64,000 bases of DNA from Cognatiluteimonas sedimenti (GTDB taxonomy: Bacteria > Pseudomonadota > Gammaproteobacteria > Xanthomonadales > Xanthomonadaceae). The position numbers and the translations under genes were made by a program. The notes under the pieces are model-generated. The model searched no databases. It was not told the origin of the DNA and saw only the letters and a list, made by a program, of their open reading frames with translations. This document shows, piece after piece, positions 27,510 to 36,566 of the stretch. Each line of letters opens with the position of its first letter. The stretch's first letter is position 1. The DNA is taken from positions 246,947-310,946 of the forward strand of contig NZ_JALGCL010000002.1 in NCBI RefSeq assembly GCF_022808325.1, read 5' to 3'.

Positions 27510-28462
27510 GCGACGTCGCCATCCGCGCGCGCGGGCTGACGCGACGCTTCGGCGAGCTGGTCGCGGTGGACCACATCGACCTCGACGTGCCGCGCGCCGC
27601 CGTCTACGGCTTCCTGGGCCCGAACGGTTCCGGCAAGTCGACCAGCATCCGCATGTTGTGCGGCCTGCTGACGCCAACCGCAGGCGAGATCGAGGTGCTA
27701 GGGCTGCGCATCCCCGAACAGGCCGAGGCATTGCGCCGGCGCATCGGTTACATGACGCAGAAGTTCTCGCTGTTCGAGGACCTGGGCGTGCGCGAGAACC
27801 TGGAATTCCTGGCCGCGGTGCAGGGCGTGCCGAAGGCGCGTACCCGCGCGCGCGTCGACCAGCTGGTGGAGGAATACGACTTCGCCGATCGCCAGCGCCA
27901 GCTCGCCGGTACCCTCAGCGGTGGCCAGAAGCAGCGGCTGGCACTGGCCGGCGCGATCGTGCACGCGCCGGAAATGCTGTTCCTCGACGAACCGACCAGC
28001 GCGGTCGATCCCGAATCGCGCCGCGACTTCTGGGAAAAGCTGTTCGGGCTCGCCGACGGCGGCACCACCCTGCTGGTGTCCACCCACTACATGGACGAGG
28101 CCGAGCGCTGCCACCGGCTGGCGATCCTCGACCGCGGCGCGCTGGTGGCCGACGGCACGCCGCTGGAGCTGACCGGTGCGCTGGCCGGGCGCACGTTCGA
28201 GGTGCGCGCCGCACAACCGCGCAAGGCGCAACAGGCGCTGCGCGGCGTCGACGGCATGCTCAGCGCCGCGCAGATCGGCAACGCGCTGCGGGTGCTGGTG
28301 GATGCCGGCGCCGGCGACATCGAGTCGCGCCTGCGCCAGGCGCTGTCGTCGGCCGGCGTCGAAGCCGAGCTTGCCGCCGTGCAGCCCAACCTCGAGGACG
28401 TGTTCGTCGCCGCCACCCAGCGCGGAGATGACGAGGCCGACGCGCAGGGGCGCGCGGCATGA
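27506..28462 (+). CDS. ABC exporter ATP-binding protein (YbhF-like)
   Basis: 318-residue single-NBD ATPase, start GTG 27506. Walker A is GPNGSGKST, the signature LSGGQKQR, Walker B LFLDEPTS, and the switch histidine lies in STHYMDEAERC. E. coli YbhF has two fused NBDs; this one has a single NBD with a C-terminal DUF4162-like tail (RAAQPRKAQQALRGVDGML) common in ABC-2 exporters. ATGA overlap with the permease gene. Confidence 0.92.
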   Translation: MSDVAIRARGLTRRFGELVAVDHIDLDVPRAAVYGFLGPNGSGKSTSIRMLCGLLTPTAGEIEVLGLRIPEQAEALRRRIGYMTQKFSLFEDLGVRENLEFLAAVQGVPKARTRARVDQLVEEYDFADRQRQLAGTLSGGQKQRLALAGAIVHAPEMLFLDEPTSAVDPESRRDFWEKLFGLADGGTTLLVSTHYMDEAERCHRLAILDRGALVADGTPLELTGALAGRTFEVRAAQPRKAQQALRGVDGMLSAAQIGNALRVLVDAGAGDIESRLRQALSSAGVEAELAAVQPNLEDVFVAATQRGDDEADAQGRAA

Positions 28463-29574
28463 ACTGGCGCCGGCTCTGGGCGGTGATGCTCAAGGAGGTA
28501 CGGCAATTGCGCCGCGACCGCATCACCCTGGCCATGATCATCGGCATCCCGGTGCTGCAGCTGGTGCTGTTCGGTTACGCGATCAACCTCAACCTGCGCG
28601 GCCTGGATGCCGCCATCGCCGACCAGGCCGGCAGCGCCGGGTCGCGCGCGCTGGTGATGGACATGCTCGCCACCGACGTGATCGTGCCCGTGCGCGAGGC
28701 GCGCACGCCGCAGGAACTGATGGCGCTGCTGAAGCGCGGCGAGATCAGCGTCGGGATCGCCATCCCCGCCGATTTCGAGCGCCGTCGCATCGATGGCCGC
28801 GCGGTGGCGCAGGTGCTGGTGGACGGCACCGACACCGTGGTCCAGAGCGCCGCGCTGCAACTGGCGCAGGTGCCGCTCGACACCACGCCCTCGGCCAATG
28901 CCGGGCCGCTGCGCGACGCCGGCCTGTCCGCGGCGCAGCGGATCAGCGTGGTCAGTTTCTACAATCCGGAGCGGCGTTCGGCGGTCAATATCGTGCCGGG
29001 CCTGATCGGCATCATCCTGACCATGACCATGGTGATGTTCACCTCGGTGGCGATCGTGCGCGAACGCGAGCGCGGGAACATGGAGCTGCTGATCGCGACG
29101 CCGCTCAGCCGTAGCGAGCTGATGGTCGGCAAGGTGCTGCCGTACGCGCTGATCGGCCTGGTCCAGACTACGCTGGTGCTGCTGCTGGGCATCTGGCTGT
29201 TCCAGGTGCCGATCCGCGGAAGCCTGCTCGACGTCTACCTCGCCTCGATCCTGCTGATCGTCGCCAACCTGACCATGGGGCTGCTGATCTCGACCAAGGC
29301 GCGCTCGCAGTTCCAGTCGATGCAGATGACGTTCTTCGTGTTCCTGCCGTCGATCCTGCTGTCGGGCTTCATGTTCCCGTTCGCGGGCATGCCGAAAATC
29401 GTGCAGTGGCTGGCGGAACTGCTGCCGCTGACCCATTTCCTGCGCCTGATCCGCGGGGTGATGCTGCGCGGCGCGGGGCTGTTCGAGTTGTGGCCGGAAG
29501 TGCTGGCGCTGGTGGTGTTCACCGTGGCGATGATGGCGCTGGCGATCCTGCGCTTCCGCAAGCGGCTGGACTGA
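28459..29574 (+). CDS. ABC-2 type permease (YbhS/YbhR-like)
   Basis: 371-residue inner-membrane subunit: one N-terminal helix, a large periplasmic domain (residues about 45-175), then five C-terminal helices. The family signature ERERGNMELLIATPLSRSEL is present (cited as the ERGxxE motif). The operon contains one permease rather than the YbhS and YbhR pair, so the channel is probably a homodimer. Likely export of a drug or hydrophobic compound, by analogy only. Confidence 0.88.
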   Translation: MNWRRLWAVMLKEVRQLRRDRITLAMIIGIPVLQLVLFGYAINLNLRGLDAAIADQAGSAGSRALVMDMLATDVIVPVREARTPQELMALLKRGEISVGIAIPADFERRRIDGRAVAQVLVDGTDTVVQSAALQLAQVPLDTTPSANAGPLRDAGLSAAQRISVVSFYNPERRSAVNIVPGLIGIILTMTMVMFTSVAIVRERERGNMELLIATPLSRSELMVGKVLPYALIGLVQTTLVLLLGIWLFQVPIRGSLLDVYLASILLIVANLTMGLLISTKARSQFQSMQMTFFVFLPSILLSGFMFPFAGMPKIVQWLAELLPLTHFLRLIRGVMLRGAGLFELWPEVLALVVFTVAMMALAILRFRKRLD

Positions 29575-29647
29575 CGCACTGCATCGGGGCCGGCACCCGG
29601 CGACTCGCCCGGGGATGGCGGGGCCTGCTTCCCCTGCGGCCTGTTCC

Positions 29648-29869
29648 CTATCGTCGGCGGCGCAGCTCGCGCAGCAGCAGCGCGACGCCGGACAGGCCGG
29701 TGGCGCAGGTGCCGGCCAGCCACAGCCACGCGACCAGGCTTGGCGCACATGTCCCCGTCGCGCACGCGGCGCGATGGAATTCGATCGCGCCGAGGGCCGC
29801 TATCCCGCATAGCCAGAGTCCGAGCGCGTAGCGCCGCAGCAGGCCCGGTGCCGGCGCTGGGGCTGGCAT
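29648..29869 (-). CDS. Possible small two-helix membrane protein downstream of miaB
   Basis: A 73-codon frame beginning six bases after the miaB stop on the same strand. Two hydrophobic stretches (YALGLWLCGIAALGAI and LVAWLWLAGTCATGLSGVALL) are joined by a short Cys-containing loop (RAACATGTCAP) and end in a RELRRRR tail, a positive-inside topology. No good ribosome site is visible, so translation would depend on coupling to miaB. No family is recognised; it could be a chance frame. Confidence 0.4.
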   Translation of the reverse strand: MPAPAPAPGLLRRYALGLWLCGIAALGAIEFHRAACATGTCAPSLVAWLWLAGTCATGLSGVALLLRELRRRR

Positions 29870-29875
29870 CGGCGC

Positions 29876-31273
29876 TCAGGCGGCCGCGGCGTCGTCCGCC
29901 ACGATCCGGCCGCGCAGGGAATTCGACAGCGCCGCGGTGATCGCGACATCGACGAACTGCCCGACCAGGTGCGCGGGCCCGGCGAAGTTCACCGAGCGCA
30001 TGTTCTCGGTCTTGCCGGTGAGCTCGTTGGGATCCTTGCGCGACGGGCCCTCGACCAGCACCGACTGCACGCTGCCGACCATCGCCTCGGAAATCGTTGC
30101 CGCCTGCGCGTTGATGCGCGCCTGCAGGCGTTCGAGGCGCGCGTGTTTTTCGGCGTCGCTGGTGCCGTCCTCGAGGTCGGCGGCCGGGGTGCCGGGGCGC
30201 CGCGAATAAATGAAGCTGAAGCTCTGGTCGAACCCCACATCCTCGATCAGCTGCATGGTCCGGTCGAAGTCGGCCTGGGTCTCGCCGGGGAATCCGACGA
30301 TGAAGTCCGAGGAGATCGAGATGCCCGGGCGCACCGCGCGCAACTTGCGGATCTTCTGCTTGAACTCGAGCGTGGTGTAGCCACGCTTCATCGCCGCGAG
30401 GATGCGGTCGCTGCCCGATTGCACCGGCAGGTGCAGGTAATCGGCCAGCTTGGGCACGTCGCGGTACGCCTCGACCAGCGAGTCGGAGAATTCCAGCGGA
30501 TGCGAGGTGGTGAAGCGGATCCGGTCGATGCCGTCAATCTGGGCGATGGCGCGGATCAGCAGCGCGAGGTCGGCGACTTCCGGCTCCGCGCCCGGGACGG
30601 ACGCAGCGCCTTCCACCGGTGAGATCGGCCCGCGGTAGGCGTTGACGTTCTGGCCCAGCAGGTTGACCTCGCGCACGCCCTGGGCCGCCAGTTGCGCGAC
30701 CTCCACCAGCACGTCCTCGAACGGCCGGCTGACTTCCTCGCCGCGGGTGTAGGGCACCACGCAGAACGAGCAGTACTTGCTGCAGCCTTCCATGATCGAG
30801 ACGAAGGCGCTGGGGCCGGAGGCGGTCGGCTCGGGCAGGCGGTCGAATTTCTCGATCTCGGGGAAGCTGATGTCCACCTGCGGCGTGCCGGATTCGCGGC
30901 GCGCGGCGATCAGCTCGGGCAGCCGGTGCAGGGTCTGCGGCCCGAACACGAGGTCGACATGGGGCGCGCGCTTGACGATCGCCGCGCCCTCCTGGCTGGC
31001 GACGCAGCCGCCCACGCCGATCAGCACCGGCCGGTCGCCCTGCTTGAGGGCTTTCCAGCGGCCCAGCTGACTGAAGACCTTTTCCTGCGCTTTTTCGCGG
31101 ATCGAGCAGGTATTGACCAGGATCACGTCGGCTTCTTCGACGTTCGTGGTCAACTCCAGGCCATCGGAGGCGGCCAGCACGTCGGCCATCCGCGCCGAGT
31201 CGTATTCGTTCATCTGGCAGCCGTGGGTCTGGATGAACAGCTTGCCGCGGGACGGCCGGGCAGGGGAAGCCAT
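29876..31273 (-). CDS. miaB: tRNA-2-methylthio-N6-dimethylallyladenosine synthase
   Basis: 465-residue radical-SAM methylthiotransferase that converts i6A37 to ms2i6A37 in tRNAs reading codons beginning with U. The N-terminal cluster cysteines are in [19 protein letters not shown] and GGCVASQ; the radical-SAM motif CSKYCSFC lies near residues 159-166; a C-terminal TRAM domain closes the protein. Full length. It starts the miaB-ybeZ-ybeY-corC row typical of gammaproteobacteria, though 5.9 kb of plus-strand genes now separate it from ybeZ. Confidence 0.95.
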   Translation of the reverse strand: MASPARPSRGKLFIQTHGCQMNEYDSARMADVLAASDGLELTTNVEEADVILVNTCSIREKAQEKVFSQLGRWKALKQGDRPVLIGVGGCVASQEGAAIVKRAPHVDLVFGPQTLHRLPELIAARRESGTPQVDISFPEIEKFDRLPEPTASGPSAFVSIMEGCSKYCSFCVVPYTRGEEVSRPFEDVLVEVAQLAAQGVREVNLLGQNVNAYRGPISPVEGAASVPGAEPEVADLALLIRAIAQIDGIDRIRFTTSHPLEFSDSLVEAYRDVPKLADYLHLPVQSGSDRILAAMKRGYTTLEFKQKIRKLRAVRPGISISSDFIVGFPGETQADFDRTMQLIEDVGFDQSFSFIYSRRPGTPAADLEDGTSDAEKHARLERLQARINAQAATISEAMVGSVQSVLVEGPSRKDPNELTGKTENMRSVNFAGPAHLVGQFVDVAITAALSNSLRGRIVADDAAAA

Positions 31274-31411
31274 GTGCGTTATCCGGGAAGGCGGCGGTCA
31301 ATCCGCGCCGGGTGGCTAGTTTAAGGCGAGGTGCGATGAGGCTGAACACCAATTGCGTTCAGCAAAATCAAATACTTGTCACGGCGACGTGATGGTAGGA
31401 CACTCGCTGCC

Positions 31412-32299
31412 ATGAAGGGGGCACGGGGAATCCTGGCACTGACCTGCCTGCTGCTGACGGCTCCGGCCGTGGCCGGCACCGTGTACCGCTGCGACAGCGC
31501 CGACGGCGGCCGCAGCTATTCCAGCAAGCGTGTTCCCGGTGCCAAGTGCACGGCGGTCAGCAGCTACAAGACCAAGGCGTACAAGTCGCCCGCGGCGCCC
31601 GTCGCGGCCGGTAGCGCCACGCTCGACAGCACGGCGGAAGGGTCCCCGGTGTCGGCCAGCCTGCCGGCGCCGGCGTCGCCGGTCGCGCCCCCCGCGCAGA
31701 AGCCCTGGCAGGCGCCGCGGCTGGTCCAAGGGCAGGTCTACTCCTACATCCAGAACGGCGTGCGCCACTACACCAGCACGCGGCCACGCGGACAGTCCGG
31801 GGTCAGCGCGGTAAGGACGATCAAGTACAGCTACATGGAGACCTGCTACGCCTGCGCGGCCAAGCCGGGCGTCAATTTCGGTTCCGTGCGCCTGAACACC
31901 ACCGCCTACAACGACGAGATCCACAGCGCGGCCAGGGCCTACGGTGTCGACGAGGCGATCGTGCGCGCCATCATCCATGCCGAGTCCGCCTTCAACCCGA
32001 ATGCGCTGTCGCGGGTCGGCGCGCAGGGCCTGATGCAGCTGATGCCGGCAACCGCGCGCCGTTTCGGGGTCGGCAACGCCTTCGACGCCGGCCAGAACAT
32101 CCGCGGCGGCGTCCAGTACCTGGCCTGGCTGCTCAAGCGCTTCGACGGCAACCTCACCCTGGCGGCTGCCGGCTACAACGCCGGCGAGGGCGCGGTCGAC
32201 AAGTACAAGGGCGTGCCGCCCTACAGCGAAACCCAGCGCTACGTGCAGCGCGTCGGGGTGCTGGCCGAGCGCTATCGCGGCACCCTGGCCGCGCGCTGA
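31412..32299 (+). CDS. Periplasmic lytic transglycosylase (SLT domain)
   Basis: 295-residue peptidoglycan lytic enzyme with signal peptide (GILALTCLLLTAPAVAG). An N-terminal DUF4124-like stretch (VYRCDSADGGRSYSSKR) and a Pro/Ala linker lead to the goose-type lysozyme fold: Glu191 in HAESAFNP is the catalytic acid, then GLMQLMPATARRFG and AAGYNAGEGAV. ATG 31412 is chosen for the signal peptide. It stands alone between miaB (divergent) and the pet operon. Role: cell-wall turnover or cutting wall for envelope machines. Confidence 0.9.
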   Translation: MKGARGILALTCLLLTAPAVAGTVYRCDSADGGRSYSSKRVPGAKCTAVSSYKTKAYKSPAAPVAAGSATLDSTAEGSPVSASLPAPASPVAPPAQKPWQAPRLVQGQVYSYIQNGVRHYTSTRPRGQSGVSAVRTIKYSYMETCYACAAKPGVNFGSVRLNTTAYNDEIHSAARAYGVDEAIVRAIIHAESAFNPNALSRVGAQGLMQLMPATARRFGVGNAFDAGQNIRGGVQYLAWLLKRFDGNLTLAAAGYNAGEGAVDKYKGVPPYSETQRYVQRVGVLAERYRGTLAAR

Positions 32300-32331
32300 G
32301 CCGCTTTCGGCCCGTTCCGGGGCCGCAAATA

Positions 32332-32361
32332 TTGTCGGCCTAATTCACGTTCCGTTACACT
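32332..32361 (+). promoter_or_regulatory. Predicted petABC promoter
   Basis: TTGTCG (32332-32337) and TACACT (32356-32361) with an 18-base spacer, 89 bases before the petA ATG. The tRNA-Val promoter in this window has nearly the same elements (TTGTCC, 18 bases, TACACT), which supports both. Confidence 0.5.
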
Positions 32362-32449
32362 TCCCCGTCTTTGCGGCCGCCTGCCGCCGTGCGTTCGTCG
32401 CATGCGTGCCGGTGGCCGGGTCCGATATCGAGTCTTTGCGGAGTGCCTG

Positions 32450-33067
32450 ATGGGCAATGATGGGGTCGAAAACCAGGGCCGGCGCCGGTTCCTGACCGCG
32501 ACCACGGCCGTGGTCGGTGCCGTGGGCGCCGGGTTCGTGGCGGTGCCGTTCATCAAGTCGTGGAATCCCAGCGCCCGCGCCAAGCTGGCCGGCGCCCCGG
32601 TGACCACGGACGTCAGCGCCCTGCCCGAAGGGCAGCAACTGACGCTGAAGTGGCGTGGGCAGCCGGTGTACGTGTCGCACCGCTCCAAGGCGATGCTGGA
32701 CATCCTGCCGACGATGGACGGCCTGCTGCTCGACCCCAAGTCGGACAACACCGACCAGCAGCCCGAATACGCGAAGAACGAGTATCGCTCGATCAAGCCC
32801 GAGTACATGGTGCTGGTCGCGGTCTGCACCCACCTGGGCTGCGCCCCGGAGTTCATCCCGGAGCTCAAGCCGCAGCCGTTCGACCCGGAGTGGAAGGGCG
32901 GCTACTTCTGCCCGTGCCACAAGTCGCGTTACGACCTGGCCGGCCGCGTCTATTCCGGCATGCCCGCCCCGGCCAACCTGCCGGTGCCGCCGTACCACTT
33001 CGAGAACGACGCCACGATCGTGATCGGCGTGGATCCCGCGTCCGCCAAAAGCGCAGGAGCCGCCTGA
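32450..33067 (+). CDS. petA: Ubiquinol-cytochrome c reductase, Rieske iron-sulfur subunit
   Basis: 205-residue subunit of the bc1 complex, passing electrons from ubiquinol to cytochrome c1. A twin-arginine signal anchor (GRRRFLTATTAVVGAVGAG) starts at residue 10; the Rieske [2Fe-2S] ligands are in CTHLGC and CPCHKS, the paired boxes of the family. ATG 32450 is preferred over an upstream in-frame ATG. First gene of petABC, three bases before petB. Confidence 0.95.
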   Translation: MGNDGVENQGRRRFLTATTAVVGAVGAGFVAVPFIKSWNPSARAKLAGAPVTTDVSALPEGQQLTLKWRGQPVYVSHRSKAMLDILPTMDGLLLDPKSDNTDQQPEYAKNEYRSIKPEYMVLVAVCTHLGCAPEFIPELKPQPFDPEWKGGYFCPCHKSRYDLAGRVYSGMPAPANLPVPPYHFENDATIVIGVDPASAKSAGAA

Positions 33068-33070
33068 GCC

Positions 33071-34342
33071 ATGGCCAATGTCTTCTCCCGTACCGCCGAC
33101 ACCGTGATGGACTGGGTCAATGCGCGCGCGCCCGGCATGATGCCGATGTACCGCAAGCACATGACCGAGTACTACGCGCCGAAGAACTTCAACTTCTGGT
33201 ACTTCTTCGGCTCGCTCGCGCTGCTGGTGCTGGTCAACCAGATCGTCACCGGCATCTTCCTGACGATGCACTTCAAGCCGTCCGCGGCGGAAGCGTTCTC
33301 GTCGGTCGAATACATCATGCGCGACGTCGAGTGGGGCTGGCTGATCCGCTACATGCACAGCACCGGCGCCTCGCTGTTCTTCATCGTCGTCTACCTGCAC
33401 ATGTTCCGCGGCCTGATGTACGGCTCGTACAAGAAGCCGCGCGAGCTGGTGTGGCTGCTCGGCATGACCATCTACCTGGTGCTGATGGCCGAGGCGTTCA
33501 TGGGCTACGTGCTGCCGTGGGGGCAGATGTCGTTCTGGGGCGCGAAGGTCATCATCTCGCTGTTCGGCGCGATCCCGGTCATCGGCAACGGCCTGACCGA
33601 GTGGATCATGGGCGACTACATCCCGTCCGACGCCACCCTCAACCGCTTCTTCGCGCTGCACGTCATCGCGCTGCCGCTGGTGCTGCTGCTGCTGGTGGTG
33701 CTGCACCTGGGCGCGCTGCACGAGGTCGGCTCCAATAATCCCGACGGCGTCGAGATCAAGAAGGGCCCGAAGGGCAACCGCTGGTCGACCACCGCGCCCA
33801 CCGACGGCATTCCGTTCCATCCGTACTACACGGTCAAGGACATGGTCGGCGTCGGCTTCTTCCTGATGCTGGCGGCCTTCATCATCTTCTTCGCCCCGAC
33901 CTTCGGCGGCTGGTTCCTGGAGCACGACAACTTCACCGAGGCCAACCCGCTGGTGACGCCGGCGCACATCAAGCCGGTCTGGTACTTCACCCCGTACTAC
34001 GCGATGTTGCGGGTGGTGCCGTCGTTCTTCGGCATCAAGCTGTGGGGCGTGCTGGTGATGTTCGGCGCGATCGTGCTGCTGTTCCTGGTGCCGTGGCTGG
34101 ACAAGAGCAAGGTCAAGTCCTACCGCTACCGCGGCAAGCTGTCGTGGCTGATGCTCGGCGTGTTCGTGGTGTCGTTCCTGTGGCTGATGAAGATCGGCGC
34201 GGGCCCCGGCACCGATCCGGTCGAGACCATCATCGGCCGCATCCTGACCTTCCTCTACTACGCCTTCTTCATCAGCATGCCCATTTGGACCAAGCTCGAC
34301 AGGACCAAGCCGGTGCCGGAACGGGTGACGACGCATGACTAA
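33071..34342 (+). CDS. petB: Cytochrome b of the bc1 complex
   Basis: 423-residue, eight-helix membrane subunit carrying both b haems and the quinone sites. RYMHSTGASLFFIVVYLHM and the later LHVIALPLVLLLLVVLHLG hold the four haem histidines (cited in part); GYVLPWGQMSFWGAKVI and the Qo-site segment with PxxW-type residues are present. The length exceeds that of mitochondrial forms by a C-terminal extension. Overlaps petC by eight bases, implying coupled translation. Confidence 0.95.
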   Translation: MANVFSRTADTVMDWVNARAPGMMPMYRKHMTEYYAPKNFNFWYFFGSLALLVLVNQIVTGIFLTMHFKPSAAEAFSSVEYIMRDVEWGWLIRYMHSTGASLFFIVVYLHMFRGLMYGSYKKPRELVWLLGMTIYLVLMAEAFMGYVLPWGQMSFWGAKVIISLFGAIPVIGNGLTEWIMGDYIPSDATLNRFFALHVIALPLVLLLLVVLHLGALHEVGSNNPDGVEIKKGPKGNRWSTTAPTDGIPFHPYYTVKDMVGVGFFLMLAAFIIFFAPTFGGWFLEHDNFTEANPLVTPAHIKPVWYFTPYYAMLRVVPSFFGIKLWGVLVMFGAIVLLFLVPWLDKSKVKSYRYRGKLSWLMLGVFVVSFLWLMKIGAGPGTDPVETIIGRILTFLYYAFFISMPIWTKLDRTKPVPERVTTHD

Positions 34343-35078
34343 GTTCCTCGCCACGATCCTCGCGGCCACGTTCGCACTCGGTTTCGCCGCGGCCCCGGCG
34401 AAGGCGGCCGAAGGCGAAGCCCTGCCGCACGCCGGCACCGACCTCGGCGACAAGGCCTCGCTGCAGCGCGGCGCGCGCGACTTCATGAACTACTGCTCGG
34501 GCTGCCATTCGCTGTCGTACCTGCGCTATTCGCGCATGGCCGAGGACCTGGGCCTGAGCGAGGACGACGTCCAGGCCAACCTCAACTTCACCGGCGGCAA
34601 GCCCGGCGAGCAGGTCCACGTGGCGCTGACCGAGGCCGACGGCACCCAGTTCTTCGGCAAGATGCCGCCGGACCTGAGCGTGATCGCGCGCGTGCGCGGC
34701 AGCGACTGGATCTACAGCTACCTGAAGTCGTTCTACCTCGACGAGTCGCGCCCGCTGGGCTGGAACAACAAGCTGTTCCCGAATGCCTCGATGCCCAACC
34801 CGTTGTGGGAGCTGCAGGGCCTGCAGCACGCCGAGTACGGCGAGGCGACGGCCGGGGGCGACCGCGCGATCGAGAAGCTGGTGCTGGCGCAGCCGGGCAC
34901 GCAGACGCCCGCGCAGTTCGACCAGACCGTGCGCGACATTACCGCTTTCCTCGAGTACGCCGGCGAACCGGCCGCCCTCAAGCGCCAGAGCCTGGGCGTC
35001 TGGGTGATCCTGTTCCTGGCGTTCTTCACGTTCCTCGCCTTCCTGCTGAAGAAGGAATACTGGCGCGACGTGCATTGA
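34335..35078 (+). CDS. petC: Cytochrome c1
   Basis: 247-residue periplasmic c-type cytochrome anchored by a C-terminal helix (VILFLAFFTFLAFLL) with the basic KKEYWRDVH tail. The signal peptide is MTKFLATILAATFALGFAA; the haem motif CSGCH is at 54-58 and the distal Met ligand region contains KMPPDLS. Last gene of petABC, ended by a hairpin terminator 26 bases downstream. Confidence 0.95.
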   Translation: MTKFLATILAATFALGFAAAPAKAAEGEALPHAGTDLGDKASLQRGARDFMNYCSGCHSLSYLRYSRMAEDLGLSEDDVQANLNFTGGKPGEQVHVALTEADGTQFFGKMPPDLSVIARVRGSDWIYSYLKSFYLDESRPLGWNNKLFPNASMPNPLWELQGLQHAEYGEATAGGDRAIEKLVLAQPGTQTPAQFDQTVRDITAFLEYAGEPAALKRQSLGVWVILFLAFFTFLAFLLKKEYWRDVH

Positions 35079-35103
35079 TGCGTGGTGCGGATCCCTGCGC
35101 AAC

Positions 35104-35130
35104 AGCCCGGCCAGCGACGACCGGGCTTTT
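35104..35130 (+). terminator. Intrinsic terminator of petABC
   Basis: Stem AGCCCGG/CCGGGCT (35104-35110 with 35121-35127) with a ten-base loop, ending in TTTT. The following sspA has its own leader of about 130 bases. Confidence 0.75.
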
Positions 35131-35258
35131 CGCGGAACCGCCGCTGGCATAGGGCGATTCCGGCAGGGATGCATCCCGCGGCTCGGGAACCGTGGCGACC
35201 GCCTGCAAGGGGCAGGCGGCGTCGGTGCGACCGGCGGTTCCGGTCGCCGGAGAAGCCC

Positions 35259-35897
35259 ATGATGGCGACGAGTCCGCGCATGCGTAACGCACTGACCCTG
35301 TTTTCTTCCGTCGACGACGTGTTGTGCCACCGCGTGCGCCTGGTGCTGGCCGCGAAGGGCGTCACCTACGACTTCATCCCGGTCGACCCGCAGAACCCGC
35401 CGGAAGACCTGATCGACCTCAACCCCTACCACTCGGTGCCGACCCTGGTCGAGCGCGAGCTGGTGCTGTACGCGGCCAGCGTGGTCAGCGAATACCTCGA
35501 CGAGCGCTATCCGCACCCGCCGCTGATGCCGGTCGATCCGCTCTCCCGCGCGCGCCTGCGCCTGGCGATGCTGCGGATCGAGCACGACTGGGTGCCGCAG
35601 GTGCAGGCGATCCAGCTGGGCAACAAGCAGCAGGTCGAGGCCGGGCGCAAGCGCCTGAAGGAGCTGCTGACCGCCTCGGTGCCGCTGTTCAAGGCCAGCA
35701 AGTTCTTCCTCAACCCGGAGATGAGCCTGGCCGACTGCGCGATGGCCCCGATCATCTGGCGCCTGGACTCGCTGGGCATCGGCCTGCCCAAGGACGGCAA
35801 GTCGATCGAGGATTACGGCAACCGCATCTTCCGCAATCCCGGCTTCGCCCGCAGCCTGACGCCGCAGGAAAAGACCCTGCGCGAACTGCCGGCCTAG
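35259..35897 (+). CDS. sspA: Stringent starvation protein A (GST fold)
   Basis: 212-residue glutathione-S-transferase-like protein that binds RNA polymerase and adjusts transcription in stationary phase and stress. It has the N-terminal thioredoxin-like half (TLFSSVDDVLCHRVRLVL, then DLNPYHSVPTLVERELVLY) and the helical C-terminal half. Tandem ATG codons at 35259 and 35262, with another at 35280. Immediately followed by sspB, the usual pair, after petABC. Confidence 0.9.
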   Translation: MMATSPRMRNALTLFSSVDDVLCHRVRLVLAAKGVTYDFIPVDPQNPPEDLIDLNPYHSVPTLVERELVLYAASVVSEYLDERYPHPPLMPVDPLSRARLRLAMLRIEHDWVPQVQAIQLGNKQQVEAGRKRLKELLTASVPLFKASKFFLNPEMSLADCAMAPIIWRLDSLGIGLPKDGKSIEDYGNRIFRNPGFARSLTPQEKTLRELPA

Positions 35898-35977
35898 ACC
35901 CGGCGCGAGCCGGGGTGGCCGCTTCCGCATGCGCCGTGCGGACTTTCAAAACGCCACCGCGGCGCTAGACTGCCGGC

Positions 35978-36442
35978 ATGAGCGATGCATCGTCGATGAC
36001 CAGCCACCGCCCGTACCTGCTGCGGGCGCTGTACGAGTGGATTGCCGACAACGGCATGACCGCACACCTGCTGGTGGATGCGACCCAGCCGGGCGTGCGG
36101 GTGCCGGCGCACACCGTCAAGGAGGGCAAGGTCGTGCTCAACATCGCCACGCGCGCGGTCGCGCACCTGGACCTGGGCAATGATGCGGTGGCGTTTACCG
36201 CGCGCTTCGGCGGCGTCAGCCACGCCGTGATCGTGCCGCTGCCCGCGGTGCTGGCGATCTATGCGCGCGAGACCGGGCAGGGCATGGCGCTACCGGAGGA
36301 TGTAGCCGGCGCGGCCGGTTCCGGGGATGGCACGGCAGGCGCGCCCGAAGCGCGCGGCGAGCAAGCCGCATCCGACGACGACGGTGGCGACGACGAGCCG
36401 CCCGCGCCCAGGCGTGGCGCGCACCTGCGGATCGTGAAGTAG
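35978..36442 (+). CDS. sspB: ClpXP specificity-enhancing factor SspB
   Basis: 154-residue adaptor that delivers ssrA-tagged proteins to ClpXP. The substrate-binding core covers residues about 8-105 (RPYLLRALYEWIADNGMT, DATQPGVRVPAHTV, LNIATRAVAHLDLGND, FGGVSHAVIVP). An acidic Ala/Gly/Asp-rich linker leads to the C-terminal ClpX-docking tail RGAHLRIVK. The TAG stop forms part of a REP palindrome, an odd placement. Confidence 0.93.
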   Translation: MSDASSMTSHRPYLLRALYEWIADNGMTAHLLVDATQPGVRVPAHTVKEGKVVLNIATRAVAHLDLGNDAVAFTARFGGVSHAVIVPLPAVLAIYARETGQGMALPEDVAGAAGSGDGTAGAPEARGEQAASDDDGGDDEPPAPRRGAHLRIVK

Positions 36443-36516
36443 GAGCGGCTTTTAGCCGCGAGCTTTTCTGCACGCTCGCTGCAGGCAAAGAGCTCGCGGC
36501 TACAAGCCGCTCCTAC
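36439..36516. repeat. REP-type palindrome copy 1 (GTAGGAGCGGCTT family)
   Basis: 26-base arms (36439-36464 and 36491-36516) complementary except for one base, loop of 26. The arm begins GTAGGAGCGGCTTTTAGCCG and overlaps the sspB stop. Members of the same family occur at 56339-56414 and 59583-59659. Confidence 0.9.
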
Positions 36517-36566
36517 CAGGCCGGCATTCGCGGGGGCGTCCCCTTCTACCCCAGTTGCCGCCCCCG

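Noticed and set aside
31274..31411. TCAC-n6-GTGA palindrome before the lytic transglycosylase
   Set aside because: Only four-base half-sites, expected by chance; no further support.
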